NCBI RefSeq assembly: GCF_002251085.2
Contig: NZ_NOJZ02000005.1
Location: 62,001-126,000 of the forward strand
DNA length: 64,000 nt
Reading direction: 5' to 3'
Origin: Romboutsia maritimum
GTDB taxonomy: Bacteria > Bacillota > Clostridia > Peptostreptococcales > Peptostreptococcaceae
Shown: one piece after another, positions 9,001 to 19,196 of the stretch
Numbering within the stretch: the stretch's first letter is position 1
Layout: each line of letters starts with the position of its first letter
Translations under genes and position numbers: made by a program
Notes under the pieces: model-generated
The model's database searches: none
Seen by the model: only the letters and a program-made list of their open reading frames with translations
Told to the model about the DNA's origin: nothing

Positions 9001-11391
9001 ATGTTAGTATCTTTAAAATGGCTTAGAGATTATGTTGATATAGATATGGATACAAAAGAGTTCGCTGATAAAATGACTATGACAGGAACTAAAGTTGAGA
9101 AAGTAGATTTTTACGGAAAAGAAATAGAAAAAGTTGTAGTAGGTAAGATATTAAAAATAACACAACATCCAAATGCTGATAAACTTATAGTTACTAAGGT
9201 TGATGTTGGAGAAGAAGTTATACAAGTAGTTACAGGTGCTAAAAATGTATCAGAAGGAGACTACATACCAGTGGCTAGAGTTGGAGCTAAGTTACCTGGA
9301 GGAATAAAAATAAAAAAAGGTAAATTAAGAGGCGAGACTTCAGAAGGTATGATGTGTTCTGGTGACGAATTAGGAATAGAATCACAATATGTAGAAGAAT
9401 ACAAAAGAGATGGAATATATATACTTGACCATGAAGATAGTTACGAATTAGGAAAAGATGTAAAAGATGTATTAGGAATTAAGGATGCTTTAATAGAATT
9501 TGAATTAACTTCAAATAGACCTGATTGTAGATCTATGATAGGTATAGCTAGAGAAGCAGCTGTAACTATTGGATCAGATTTAAAATATCCTAAAATAGAA
9601 GTAAAAGAAAGTAATGAAGACATTAATTTTGACATAGAAATAGAAAATGAAGATCTTTGTAGAAGATATGCAGCAAGAATAGTTAAAGATGTAAAAATAG
9701 AGCCATCTCCATACTGGATGCAAAGAAAGCTTATAGAAGCTGGTGTTAGACCTATAAATAATATAGTAGATATAACTAACTATGTTATGATAGAGCTTGG
9801 TCAACCATTACATGCATTTGATTTAAATCAAGTATCTACAGGTAAAATAGTAGTTAAAAATGCTATAGAAGGAGAAAAATTCACTACATTAGATGATGTT
9901 GAAAGAACATTAGATAAAGATATGTTAGTTATAACAAATGGTGAAAAATCTCTTGCATTAGCAGGTGTAATGGGTGGAGCTAATTCTGAAATAAAAGACA
10001 CAACAACATCTATACTTATAGAAAGTGCAAACTTTAAATCAGAAAATATAAGATCAACATCTAAAAAATTAGGATTAAGAACAGAAGCTTCTGCAAGATA
10101 TGAAAAAGGAATAGATTCAAATCTTGTTGAAGATGCAGTAAATAGAGTGGCACAACTAATAGAGATGTTAGGGGCTGGTACTGTATTAAAAGGAATAGTT
10201 GATAAATACCCAACAAAACAAGAGGTTAAAACATTATCAGTAAATCCACAAAGAATAAATGCTTTATTAGGTGTTGATGTTCCTATGGATCAATTTGTTA
10301 ATATATTAGAATCTTTAGAGTTTAAATGTAACTTAAAATCTAGTGAAAAATTAGAAATAGAAGTTCCAAGTTTTAGATTAGATATGGAACAAGAAGCGGA
10401 TGTATTAGAAGAAATAGCTAGAATATATGGATTTGAAAATATACCAGCAGCTTCATTAGAAGGAAATGTTACAGCAGGAGCAAAAACTCCTAAACAAAAA
10501 TTCATGGATAGTATAAAAAATACAGCTACTTCAATAGGACTAAATGAAATACTAACATATTCATTTGTAAGTCCAAGAGGTGTTGATAAAATAAATCTAC
10601 CTCAAGATGATAAAAAGAGAGAATTTGTTAAATTAATAAATCCATTAGGTGATGAAACTTCAGTAATGAGAACAACAATGATACCTAATATGTTAGATGT
10701 TTTATCTACAAATGTATCTCGTAAAGTTGAGAATGTTGGAGCGTTTGAATGTGGTCATATATTTACACCACAAAATGGACTTCCTGTAGAAACAAACCAT
10801 TTATGTATAGGTATATATGGTAAGGATGTAGATTTCTTTGTATTAAAAGGTGCGGTAGAAACTATTCTTAAAAATGTAGGATTTGAAGCTTGTGAAATAT
10901 TACCAGAAACTAATAATTCAACATTCCATCCTGGAAGATGTGCTAAATTAGTGTATAATAATATATATGTAGGTACTTTTGGAGAATTACATCCAGATGT
11001 AATAGAAAATTATAATTTAGGTCAAAGGGTTTATGTATCAGAAATAGACCTTGATTTAGTATTTGAGAATTCAAATAAGACTGTAATTTATACTCCATTA
11101 CCAAAATACCCATCTACATCTAGAGACATAGCTTTAATAGTAAAAGATGAAGTATTTGTAAAACAAATAGAAGATATCATAAAAGCTAATGGAGAAGGAC
11201 TTGTAGAAGATTATAAATTATTTGATGTTTATAAAGGAACTCAAATAGAAGAAGGACATAAATCAATTGCATATTCTATAACTTATAGAAGTAAAGACAA
11301 GACTTTAACAGATGAAGATGTAGCTAAGGTACATGATAAGATATTAAGCGAGCTAAGTGAAAAATTAAATGCTAACTTAAGATCAAACTAA
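9001..11391 (+). CDS. pheT: phenylalanyl-tRNA synthetase beta subunit
   Basis: The 796-residue partner of PheS. Domain order is canonical: B1, a tRNA-binding OB-fold (about 40-150, with HPNADKL), the B3/B4 editing domain, B5, the pseudo-catalytic core, and a C-terminal ferredoxin-fold anticodon-binding domain beginning at YPSTSRDIALIV. AGGAGG precedes the ATG. It is co-expressed with pheS under T-box control, and zapA follows in the same direction. Confidence 0.97.
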   Translation: MLVSLKWLRDYVDIDMDTKEFADKMTMTGTKVEKVDFYGKEIEKVVVGKILKITQHPNADKLIVTKVDVGEEVIQVVTGAKNVSEGDYIPVARVGAKLPGGIKIKKGKLRGETSEGMMCSGDELGIESQYVEEYKRDGIYILDHEDSYELGKDVKDVLGIKDALIEFELTSNRPDCRSMIGIAREAAVTIGSDLKYPKIEVKESNEDINFDIEIENEDLCRRYAARIVKDVKIEPSPYWMQRKLIEAGVRPINNIVDITNYVMIELGQPLHAFDLNQVSTGKIVVKNAIEGEKFTTLDDVERTLDKDMLVITNGEKSLALAGVMGGANSEIKDTTTSILIESANFKSENIRSTSKKLGLRTEASARYEKGIDSNLVEDAVNRVAQLIEMLGAGTVLKGIVDKYPTKQEVKTLSVNPQRINALLGVDVPMDQFVNILESLEFKCNLKSSEKLEIEVPSFRLDMEQEADVLEEIARIYGFENIPAASLEGNVTAGAKTPKQKFMDSIKNTATSIGLNEILTYSFVSPRGVDKINLPQDDKKREFVKLINPLGDETSVMRTTMIPNMLDVLSTNVSRKVENVGAFECGHIFTPQNGLPVETNHLCIGIYGKDVDFFVLKGAVETILKNVGFEACEILPETNNSTFHPGRCAKLVYNNIYVGTFGELHPDVIENYNLGQRVYVSEIDLDLVFENSNKTVIYTPLPKYPSTSRDIALIVKDEVFVKQIEDIIKANGEGLVEDYKLFDVYKGTQIEEGHKSIAYSITYRSKDKTLTDEDVAKVHDKILSELSEKLNANLRSN

Positions 11392-11416
11392 CTCATCTGA
11401 TATAGGGGGGATTAGT

Positions 11417-12016
11417 ATGAATAAGGTAATGGTAAAGATTCAAGGTGCTGAGTATCCTATGGTAGGAGATAAATCTGAACAGCACATGCTTAAAGTAGCT
11501 GATTTTGTTGACAAAGAAATGAGTAAAGTCATAGAAAGTAATCCTAGATTAAGTTTATCTATGGCATCAATAGTTGCAGCAATTAATATTACAGACATAT
11601 TATTTGAATGCTCTGAAATTAATGATGAATTAACTACTGAAAATCACGACTTAAAAGGTAAAATAGGAACACCTGATGAAAAACTTAAATTAGAAGTAGA
11701 GAAATTAAAACAAGATTTAGGTAATAAATCAAAAGAAGTGGAATCAGATAAAGCACAAATACAAGATTTACTTAAACAAATAGAAAATCATAAGTTAGAA
11801 TTGGATAATTTGAAAAATAAAAAAGAAGGCTCAAAAGAAGAGTTAGAAAATTATAAACTTCAAGTAGAAGAATTAAAAACTCAAGCTGAAGAAGCTAATG
11901 AAAGAGCTACTATAGCAGAAAGCTTAGCTTCAGAATTCCAAAATAAGGCTTATAGCTTACAATTAAAGTTCACAGAACTTGAAAATGAAGTTAAGTATCT
12001 TAGGGCAGCAAGATAA
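11417..12016 (+). CDS. zapA: cell division protein ZapA with a long coiled-coil tail
   Basis: ZapA binds FtsZ and bundles Z-ring filaments. The first ~70 residues match the ZapA globular domain (VKIQGAEYPMVGDKSEQHM ... ASIVAAINITDILFE). The remaining ~130 residues are charged heptad-like coiled coil. Total length is 199, against about 85-110 for B. subtilis or E. coli ZapA; a long tail is seen in many clostridial homologues. AGGGGGG ribosome binding site. It lies immediately after pheT and is probably on its transcript; a strong terminator follows. Confidence 0.85.
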   Translation: MNKVMVKIQGAEYPMVGDKSEQHMLKVADFVDKEMSKVIESNPRLSLSMASIVAAINITDILFECSEINDELTTENHDLKGKIGTPDEKLKLEVEKLKQDLGNKSKEVESDKAQIQDLLKQIENHKLELDNLKNKKEGSKEELENYKLQVEELKTQAEEANERATIAESLASEFQNKAYSLQLKFTELENEVKYLRAAR

Positions 12017-12019
12017 TGA

Positions 12020-12060
12020 AAATTAAAACCTTCAGGATTAACCTGAAGGTTTTAATTTTT
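12020..12060 (+). terminator. terminator after zapA
   Basis: A long stem (AAATTAAAACCTTCAGG with CCTGAAGGTTTTAATTT) and a short loop are followed by a T-run. The flanking A/T pairs make it able to work on both strands. Confidence 0.9.
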
Positions 12061-12114
12061 ATGATTAAGGATATTATAAATATTAGGATAAATATTCCTT
12101 AAAGGAGGCAGACA

Positions 12115-14526
12115 ATGAAAGATGTAGAATTATTAGCACCAGTTGGGTCATTTGAGGCACTAAAAGCTGCGGTTCAAAACGGAGCAAATGCAGTATATTT
12201 AGGTGGAAAAGATTTCAGTGCAAGAGCATCTGCAAATAATTTTGATAGAGATGAATTAAAAGAAGCTGTAAAATATGCACATATAAGAGATGTACAGGTA
12301 TTTGTAACAGCAAATACATTAATAAAACAAAATGAAATAGAAGATTTTATTGAATATATTAAATTCTTATATGATATAGATATAGATGCGATAATACTTC
12401 AAGATATAGGTATGGCTAGATTAGTAAAAAAACTAATTCCAGATTTTGAATTACATGCAAGTACTCAAATGGTTGCACATTCATTAGAAGATGTAAAATA
12501 TCTTGAGAATGTAGGATTTGATAGAGTAGTTTTAGCAAGGGAACTAAATGTAGCTGAAATAAAGAACATATGCGATAATACGAATGTGGATATAGAAGTA
12601 TTTGTCCATGGTGCATTATGTGTATGTTATTCAGGACAATGTTTAATGAGTAGTATGATAGGTAATAGATCTGGTAACAGAGGCAGATGTGCTCAGCCTT
12701 GTAGACAAAAATATGAACTTATAGATATTAATAGTGGTGAGATAATAAATAGTAATGGAGACTACCTATTAAGTCCAAGAGATTTAAATACAATAGAAGA
12801 AATTGACAAGATAATAGATGCAGGAGTTCATTCATTAAAGATTGAAGGAAGAATGAAAAAACCAGAATATGTGGCAACAGTAATAGAAAGCTATAGAACA
12901 GCGATTAATGAGTATCTAAACGAAAAGAAACTAAATATATCTAATGAAACAATAAATGATTTATATACGATATTTAATAGAAAATTTACCAAAGGTCATA
13001 TACTAGGAGAAGTTGGTAAAGATGTAATGAACTCAGAAATACCTAATAATCAAGGCTTATATATAGGTAGGGTATTAGATTATAATAAGAAAGCCAAAAG
13101 ACTTAAAATAAAACTAGAAAATACTCTTAAAAAAGGTGACGGAATAAACCTTGGTGGAGGAACTATAGGAAGAATTATAAAGAATAATGAAATAACTAAT
13201 ATAGCTCATAAGGGTGATACTATAGAATTAGATTTTATTGGACAGGCAAGAAGAAATCAAATAATATTTAAGACATCTGATAGTGAATTGATAAATAGAG
13301 TTCAGTCAACATTCCAACAAGATAAAGAAAATAAAAAAATAGACATAGAAGCTGAAATTATAATTAAGTTAGATGAAAATCCAATTCTTACAATGAGCGA
13401 TTTTAAAGGAAACAAAGTAACTATTAAAGGTGATAAAATAGTAGAAAAAGCTATGAATGTAGCTTTGAGTGCCCAAAAGGTTGAAACACAGATACAAAAG
13501 CTAGGAAACACTCCATATGATTTAAAAAATATAAATGTAATAATAGATAATGGCGTTAGTTTACCAATAAGTATATTAAATCAAATGAGAAGAGAATGTA
13601 TAGATGAGTTAAGTAACGAAAGAATTTATATAAAAAATAGAAATTATAAGAATGAAAAAGTATGTTATAATCCAAGCACATTAAACAAAAAAAGTAATTC
13701 TAAATTAAGAGCTAAGGTGAAAAATTTAGAGCAATTACAAGCAGCTTTAGAATGTGATATAGATACAGTTTATTATGAAGATGCAAATACTTTAAAAGAT
13801 GCATTAGAGATTGCTTTTAAGTTAAACAAAGAAGTTATATACTCTTCTCCAAGAATTGTAAGAAATAAAGAGTATAAGCAATTAGATAAAGTAAGAGCAT
13901 TAGATATAAAAAATGTACAAGTTGGTACTTTTGGAGCTATGAAATATTTTAAAGACAAAAATTTAAGTATAGACTACTATTTAAATGCATTTAATAGCGA
14001 GACAATAAATTATTTTAAAGATGCTGGTGTAGATACTTTATGTTTATCTCAAGAATTAAATATGAATGAGATAGAAGAAACTTTAAAATACACAGATATT
14101 CAAATAGAGTCAGTTGTATATGGCTATGCACCTATGATGGTAAGCGAGTATTGTCCTATGGGAGTGATAGTTAGAGATTGTAAAAAAGATAAACGAGTAT
14201 CAAAATGTAATGAAAGTACTTATGCATTAAGAGACTTTAAAGGTGAACAATATAGAATATCTCAAGATATATTCTGTAGAAGTACAATTTATAATTCTAA
14301 AGTAACTTGTATGTTAGATAACTTACAAGAGTTAAATAAAATAGGTATAAATATATTTAGATTAGATTTTACAATAGAGAATAAAAAAGTTGTAAAGGAA
14401 ATAATAGAATCATACATAGAAGTTTTAAAAAATGACTATAGATTAGGTTCGAAAGCTACTAAATTATATAATACTTTAGATGATGTAGGAATAACAACTG
14501 CGCACTATTACAAAGGTGTAGAGTAA
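12115..14526 (+). CDS. peptidase U32 family protein, RlhA-like (RNA hydroxylation)
   Basis: An 803-residue member of the U32 (collagenase-like) family. The N-terminal TIM-barrel signature is ELLAPVGSFEALKAAVQNGA and NAVYLGG; the family cysteines appear in CVCYSGQC (from about residue 166) and RGRCAQPCRQKYEL (near 191); GVHSLKIEGRMKKPEYVA is the classic U32 pattern. The long C-terminal part fits the DUF3656-containing subgroup that includes E. coli RlhA (23S rRNA 5-hydroxycytidine) and is related to the TrhP tRNA hydroxylases. Prephenate and iron-sulfur involvement is known for those relatives. RNA modification is more likely than proteolysis; the target is unknown. AAAGGAGG ribosome binding site. 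Confidence 0.88.
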   Translation: MKDVELLAPVGSFEALKAAVQNGANAVYLGGKDFSARASANNFDRDELKEAVKYAHIRDVQVFVTANTLIKQNEIEDFIEYIKFLYDIDIDAIILQDIGMARLVKKLIPDFELHASTQMVAHSLEDVKYLENVGFDRVVLARELNVAEIKNICDNTNVDIEVFVHGALCVCYSGQCLMSSMIGNRSGNRGRCAQPCRQKYELIDINSGEIINSNGDYLLSPRDLNTIEEIDKIIDAGVHSLKIEGRMKKPEYVATVIESYRTAINEYLNEKKLNISNETINDLYTIFNRKFTKGHILGEVGKDVMNSEIPNNQGLYIGRVLDYNKKAKRLKIKLENTLKKGDGINLGGGTIGRIIKNNEITNIAHKGDTIELDFIGQARRNQIIFKTSDSELINRVQSTFQQDKENKKIDIEAEIIIKLDENPILTMSDFKGNKVTIKGDKIVEKAMNVALSAQKVETQIQKLGNTPYDLKNINVIIDNGVSLPISILNQMRRECIDELSNERIYIKNRNYKNEKVCYNPSTLNKKSNSKLRAKVKNLEQLQAALECDIDTVYYEDANTLKDALEIAFKLNKEVIYSSPRIVRNKEYKQLDKVRALDIKNVQVGTFGAMKYFKDKNLSIDYYLNAFNSETINYFKDAGVDTLCLSQELNMNEIEETLKYTDIQIESVVYGYAPMMVSEYCPMGVIVRDCKKDKRVSKCNESTYALRDFKGEQYRISQDIFCRSTIYNSKVTCMLDNLQELNKIGINIFRLDFTIENKKVVKEIIESYIEVLKNDYRLGSKATKLYNTLDDVGITTAHYYKGVE

Positions 14527-14528
14527 GA

Positions 14529-14576
14529 TAACCTACCACTTGGGCTGAAATTATATGTATCCCAAGTGGTAGGTTA
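14529..14576. terminator. 16-bp perfect inverted repeat, bidirectional terminator
   Basis: TAACCTACCACTTGGG pairs exactly with CCCAAGTGGTAGGTTA across a 16-base loop, between two convergent genes. There is no long T-run on either side. Its right arm recurs almost unchanged at 63069-63084, also between convergent genes. Confidence 0.7.
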
Positions 14577-14585
14577 ACTATAAAA

Positions 14586-16031
14586 TTATTTCATGGATTT
14601 TAAAATAGCTAATAAATAATCCCAAGTATTTGAAGTAGATGAAATACTTAAGTGTTCATTAGGTGTATGAACATCATACATATTAGGACCGATAGATATA
14701 GCCTCAGCATGAGGCATTTTATCAAGTAATAATCCACATTCAAGACCTGCATGTAGAGCCATTATTATAGGTTCTTTACCTGTTAAGGTTTTGTAAGCAT
14801 TTACACATATTTTTTCTAATTCTGAACCTTTAGTATATTCCCAAGCAGGATAGTCACTATATAATTTAAATTGACCACCTAAAGAATCACTTAAAAGATT
14901 CATTTTATTAGTGATATCTTCTTTTAACGTCTTTACAGAACTTCTAACTGCATTTTCAAAAGTAACTTCAGACTCCGTAGTTCTAAGAACCCCTAAATTA
15001 GTTGAACTTTCAACTAAACCTTCTATATCCATACTCATTGTTTGTATACCATTTGGTATTACGTTTAGCATTCTTATAACTTTGTTTTTACAATCATTAG
15101 TAAGTACTTTTTCAGTAGTAGTTTCAGAACAGTTTATAGTTATTCCAGGGTCAGAAGTGCTGAATTCATGTTTAAATATTTTTTCGATTTCAGCTAAAGA
15201 TTTTTTGAAATTATCAATATCATCTTTAGCTACAGTAATTACACAATCAGATTCACGTGGAATAGCATTATTTTTAGAACCTCCTTCAACTTTAGCAAGA
15301 TCATATTCGACAGTTAATAAGTTTAATAATCTACCTAAAAGTTTATTAGAATTAGCTCTTTGTTTTATGATATCCATACCAGAGTGACCACCAAGTAGTC
15401 CTTTTATTTCTAATAATAAAGCTTGTTTGTTAGAATCAACATCTGTATATTGTGCATCAAGCTTAACAAAAGCAGTAGTACCACCAGCACAACTAACTAA
15501 TATGTATCCTTCTTCTTCAGAGTCTAAATTTATAATATATTTACCTTTAAGGTTACTTGCGTCTAATCCCATAGCACCAGTCATACCAGCTTCTTCATCA
15601 GAAGTAACAAGTAATTCTATATCTGGATGTTCTAAATCATTTGAAGATAATATAGCCATTCCCATGGCAACTGCAATACCATTATCTGCACCGAGAGTAG
15701 TACCAGTAGCATAAATCATGTCATCTTCTATTTTTAAATTTATAGGGTCTTTTGTAAAATCATGTTGAGTATTTTTGTTTTTTTCACATACCATATCCAT
15801 GTGACCTTGAAGTATAACACCAGGACAATTTTCATATCCCTTTGTAGCGGGTTTTCTAATTATAACATTTAAGTGCTCATCTTGAATAACTTCAAGTCCT
15901 AATTTTTTACCAAAATCACATAAAAAATTACTTATTTCTTTTTCATTGCCAGAACCTCTAGGAATTTGAGATATCTCTTCAAAGTGCTTAAATACCAGCT
16001 CCGGATTTAATCCTTTTAATACATTTTCCAT
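14586..16031 (-). CDS. pepD: aminoacyl-histidine dipeptidase (M20 family, PepD)
   Basis: A cytosolic zinc dipeptidase cleaving Xaa-His and other dipeptides, 481 residues, the usual PepD length. Metal-binding and catalytic motifs are all present: QGHMDMVCEKN (first His and the catalytic Asp), TLGADNGIAVAMGMA (bridging Asp), TSDEEAGMTGAMGLD (catalytic Glu and ligand Glu) and HTPNEHLSISS (last His). The lid or dimerisation domain carries GLLGGHSGMDI. AAGAGGAG precedes the ATG on the minus strand. It runs convergently to the U32 gene and divergently from mutS2. Confidence 0.94.
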   Translation of the reverse strand: MENVLKGLNPELVFKHFEEISQIPRGSGNEKEISNFLCDFGKKLGLEVIQDEHLNVIIRKPATKGYENCPGVILQGHMDMVCEKNKNTQHDFTKDPINLKIEDDMIYATGTTLGADNGIAVAMGMAILSSNDLEHPDIELLVTSDEEAGMTGAMGLDASNLKGKYIINLDSEEEGYILVSCAGGTTAFVKLDAQYTDVDSNKQALLLEIKGLLGGHSGMDIIKQRANSNKLLGRLLNLLTVEYDLAKVEGGSKNNAIPRESDCVITVAKDDIDNFKKSLAEIEKIFKHEFSTSDPGITINCSETTTEKVLTNDCKNKVIRMLNVIPNGIQTMSMDIEGLVESSTNLGVLRTTESEVTFENAVRSSVKTLKEDITNKMNLLSDSLGGQFKLYSDYPAWEYTKGSELEKICVNAYKTLTGKEPIIMALHAGLECGLLLDKMPHAEAISIGPNMYDVHTPNEHLSISSTSNTWDYLLAILKSMK

Positions 16032-16242
16032 AAATACCAGCTCCTCTTAGTAAATAAGTTTGGTTAAAATAGCTATTTTAAGTCAATAATTAAAAAAAAT
16101 CTACTTTTAAAAATTTAAAGGAGATTTTTTGTCCAAAATAAACTTTGATTATGTATAATATATAAATAGCTACATAAATAGTATAATACAAATGTACATA
16201 AAATAAACATTATAAAAATAAATACGTATTTAAGGAGGAAGC

Positions 16243-18621
16243 ATGAATCAAAAATCATTAAGAGTTTTAGAATTAAATAAAATAATTGACCTATTAAAGA
16301 AAAAAGCTTCATCTTCTTTAGGTTTGAGATATATAGAAAATTTAAATCCAAGTTCTAATTTTGAAGAAGTAAAATATATGTTAGAAGAAACTAGTGAATC
16401 ACAAGCTATACTTATAAAAAGAGGGTCGATAGGGTTACAAGGAATACACGATATAGAAGCTAAAGTTAAAAGAGCTCAAATAGGTGCATCATTAGATCCT
16501 GCAAGTTTAATTATGATAGCAGATACTTTAAGAGTTTCTAGAATTTTAAAAAATAATTTATCTAGTAGCGATGAAGAAGATTTTAATTATCCAATAATAC
16601 AAACTTTATCGAATTCATTATATGCATATAGAGAAATAGAGGATAAAATATATACAGCTATAGTAAGTGAATTAGAGATATCTGATAATGCTTCATCAAC
16701 ATTAAGAGATATAAGAAGAAGGATAGTTCAAAAAAATCAATCGATAAGATCAAAATTAAATTCAATAATAACTTCAACTACATATCAAAAATACTTACAA
16801 GATGCTATAATCTCAGTAAGAGGGGATAGATTTGTAGTTCCTGTAAAATCAGAGTATAGATCTCAGGTTTCAGGAATAGTTCATGATCAATCATCATCAG
16901 GCGCAACATTATTCATAGAGCCAATGAGTATAGTAGAAATGAATAATGAGCTTAGACAATTAAGATTAAATGAACAAGAAGAGATAGAAAGGATATTAGC
17001 AGAACTATCAGATTTAGTAGGATCAGTTAGCAATGACTTGATATCTAATCAAGAAATTTTAGGTAAGCTAGATTTTGCATTTGCTAAAGGAAAATTATCT
17101 ATACAAATAAAAGGTATAGAACCGGAATTAAATAAAGATAAATATATAAATATAAAAAATGGAAGACACCCATTACTAGATAATAATAAAGTAGTTCCAA
17201 ATACAATTTATTTAGGAAGAGACTTTCACACTTTAGTTATAACAGGACCTAACACAGGTGGGAAGACTGTAACAATTAAAACAGTAGGACTTTTTGCACT
17301 TATGAATCAATGTGGACTTCATATACCAGCTGATTATGGAAGTAGTATGTGTGTATATGATAATATATTTGCAGATATAGGAGATGAACAAAGTATAGAG
17401 CAAAGTTTATCTACTTTCTCGTCTCATATGACAAATATAGTCACAATCTTAAAAGAAGTAACACAAGATTCGTTAGTAATATTTGATGAATTAGGGGCAG
17501 GAACAGATCCAATAGAAGGTGCAGCATTAGCTATATCTGTATTGGAAGACGTAAATATGGCTGGAGCAAAGTGTATAGCTACAACACATTATAGTGAACT
17601 TAAAAACTATGCATTAACTAAACCAGGAGTGGAAAATGCTGCTGTAGAATTTGATATAGAAACTTTAAGTCCAACATACAGATTATTAATTGGAGTACCT
17701 GGTAAATCTAATGCTTTTGAAATTTCTAGAAAATTAGGTCTTAGTGATTATGTAATAACTAGAGCTAAAGAATTTATAAATACAGATAATTTAGAATTAG
17801 AAGATATACTTCAAAATGTTGAGAAGAATAGAATTAAGGCTGTAGAAGAAAGAGAAGAAGCTGAAAAATTAAAGTTAGAAATAGAAACTTTAAAACAAGA
17901 GTACGATCAAAAACTTGAGAAATTAACAACTCAAAGAGACAAATTAATAGAACAAGCTAAATCAGAAGCATTTAGAATAACAAGACAAGCAAAAGAAGAA
18001 GTAGATAATATAATTAAAGAGCTTAGAATATTAGAGGAAGAAAGAGCCTCTAAGGAAAAAAATCGTAAGATTGAAGAATTAAGAAAAGAATTAACTAATT
18101 CTATGGGAAGCCTTCAACCTACAGTTAAAAGTATGATAGTTCCTAAGGTAGCTACAAAAGAAATAAAGAATTTAAAAACTGGGGATGAAGTAAAAGTAAT
18201 AACATTAAATCAAAATGGAAGCGTAGTATCTGTGGATGAAAAGAAAAAAGAAGCAGTTGTTCAAATTGGTATAATGAAAATGACGCTACCATATAAATCA
18301 TTACAAAAATCAAAAAAAGATGTTAAGACAACAGTTACTAAATCAACTAGAAATATAATAAAATCTAAGTCGGGCAGTATAAGAAGTGAAGTTGATTTAA
18401 GAGGGCTTAATTTAGAAGAAGCTATAATGGAAGTAGAAAAATATTTAGATGATGCATATGTAGCAGGCTTGGAAACTGCAACTATAATACACGGTATAGG
18501 GACCGGAGTATTAAAAGCAGGATTACAAGATATACTTAGAAGAAATAAACATGTTAAGTCTCAGAGACCAGGACAATATGGCGAAGGCGGAGCTGGAGTA
18601 ACTATAGTTAAATTTAAATAA
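16243..18621 (+). CDS. mutS2: MutS2 recombination/ribosome-rescue ATPase with Smr domain
   Basis: A 792-residue MutS2. The N-terminal half is the MutS core and clamp; Walker A GPNTGGKTVTIKT lies near residue 335 and Walker B VIFDELGAGTDP follows. A long coiled coil spans roughly 520-620, a KOW-like segment follows, and a C-terminal Smr nuclease domain (about 713-792) contains DLRGLNLEEA and HGIGTGVL. The MutS mismatch-recognition domain is absent, as expected for MutS2. Known roles are suppression of homologous recombination and splitting of collided ribosomes. AAGGAGGAA ribosome binding site. The 210-bp divergent spacer with pepD holds TATAAT-like hexamers at 16154 and 16182 but no convincing -35. 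Confidence 0.96.
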   Translation: MNQKSLRVLELNKIIDLLKKKASSSLGLRYIENLNPSSNFEEVKYMLEETSESQAILIKRGSIGLQGIHDIEAKVKRAQIGASLDPASLIMIADTLRVSRILKNNLSSSDEEDFNYPIIQTLSNSLYAYREIEDKIYTAIVSELEISDNASSTLRDIRRRIVQKNQSIRSKLNSIITSTTYQKYLQDAIISVRGDRFVVPVKSEYRSQVSGIVHDQSSSGATLFIEPMSIVEMNNELRQLRLNEQEEIERILAELSDLVGSVSNDLISNQEILGKLDFAFAKGKLSIQIKGIEPELNKDKYINIKNGRHPLLDNNKVVPNTIYLGRDFHTLVITGPNTGGKTVTIKTVGLFALMNQCGLHIPADYGSSMCVYDNIFADIGDEQSIEQSLSTFSSHMTNIVTILKEVTQDSLVIFDELGAGTDPIEGAALAISVLEDVNMAGAKCIATTHYSELKNYALTKPGVENAAVEFDIETLSPTYRLLIGVPGKSNAFEISRKLGLSDYVITRAKEFINTDNLELEDILQNVEKNRIKAVEEREEAEKLKLEIETLKQEYDQKLEKLTTQRDKLIEQAKSEAFRITRQAKEEVDNIIKELRILEEERASKEKNRKIEELRKELTNSMGSLQPTVKSMIVPKVATKEIKNLKTGDEVKVITLNQNGSVVSVDEKKKEAVVQIGIMKMTLPYKSLQKSKKDVKTTVTKSTRNIIKSKSGSIRSEVDLRGLNLEEAIMEVEKYLDDAYVAGLETATIIHGIGTGVLKAGLQDILRRNKHVKSQRPGQYGEGGAGVTIVKFK

Positions 18622-18658
18622 TGTACAAAATAAAAGATAGTTGTAAGAGGGGATAAAA

Positions 18659-19102
18659 ATGATATTAGTATCAGCATGCTTACTTGGCATAAATTGTAAA
18701 TATAATGGGGATAATAATAACAGTGATAAAGTTAGGGAGTATTTAAAGGATAAACAGTATATAGTTGTTTGTCCAGAACAATTAGGAGGGTTAACTACTC
18801 CGAGAAATCCATCAGAAATAGAAAAACTAGATGGTAATGCAGTATTAAAAGATAGAAGCAGAGTAATGACAAATGAAAATATAGATACAACAGAACAATT
18901 TTTAAGGGGAGCAAATGAAACTTTAAAAATAGCTCAATTATACGGATGTAGAGAAGCTATTTTAAAAGAAAGCAGTCCATCATGCGGATCAAACTGTATA
19001 CATGACGGTACATTTTCAGGAAGAAAGATATCTGGAGTAGGTGTGACAACTGCTTTATTAAAAAGTAAAGGTATAAAAGTAATAAGCGAAAAAGAATTAT
19101 AA
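18659..19102 (+). CDS. DUF523 family protein, TudS-like
   Basis: A 147-residue DUF523 protein. The family cysteines are seen at VSACLLGINCKYNG (Cys7, Cys13) and ESSPSCGSNCIHDG. A member of this family, TudS, is a [4Fe-5S] thiouracil desulfidase, so a sulfur-removing role in nucleobase salvage or tRNA turnover is possible, but most members are uncharacterised. AGAGGGG ribosome binding site, 37 bases after mutS2, so probably co-transcribed with it. No signal peptide or membrane segment. Confidence 0.85.
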   Translation: MILVSACLLGINCKYNGDNNNSDKVREYLKDKQYIVVCPEQLGGLTTPRNPSEIEKLDGNAVLKDRSRVMTNENIDTTEQFLRGANETLKIAQLYGCREAILKESSPSCGSNCIHDGTFSGRKISGVGVTTALLKSKGIKVISEKEL

Positions 19103-19196
19103 TTATTTAATTATATTAAATAAATTTAAAAAACTTGAAAAAACTTGAAAATTGATTTACCATAAAATAATAAGATATAGAGAGAGGAGAAATAAC

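Noticed and set aside
14911-15387. 158-codon plus-strand frame inside pepD
   Set aside because: It lies antisense to a well-supported gene, has no family motif or ribosome binding site, and its residues are those expected from an antisense AT-rich shadow.
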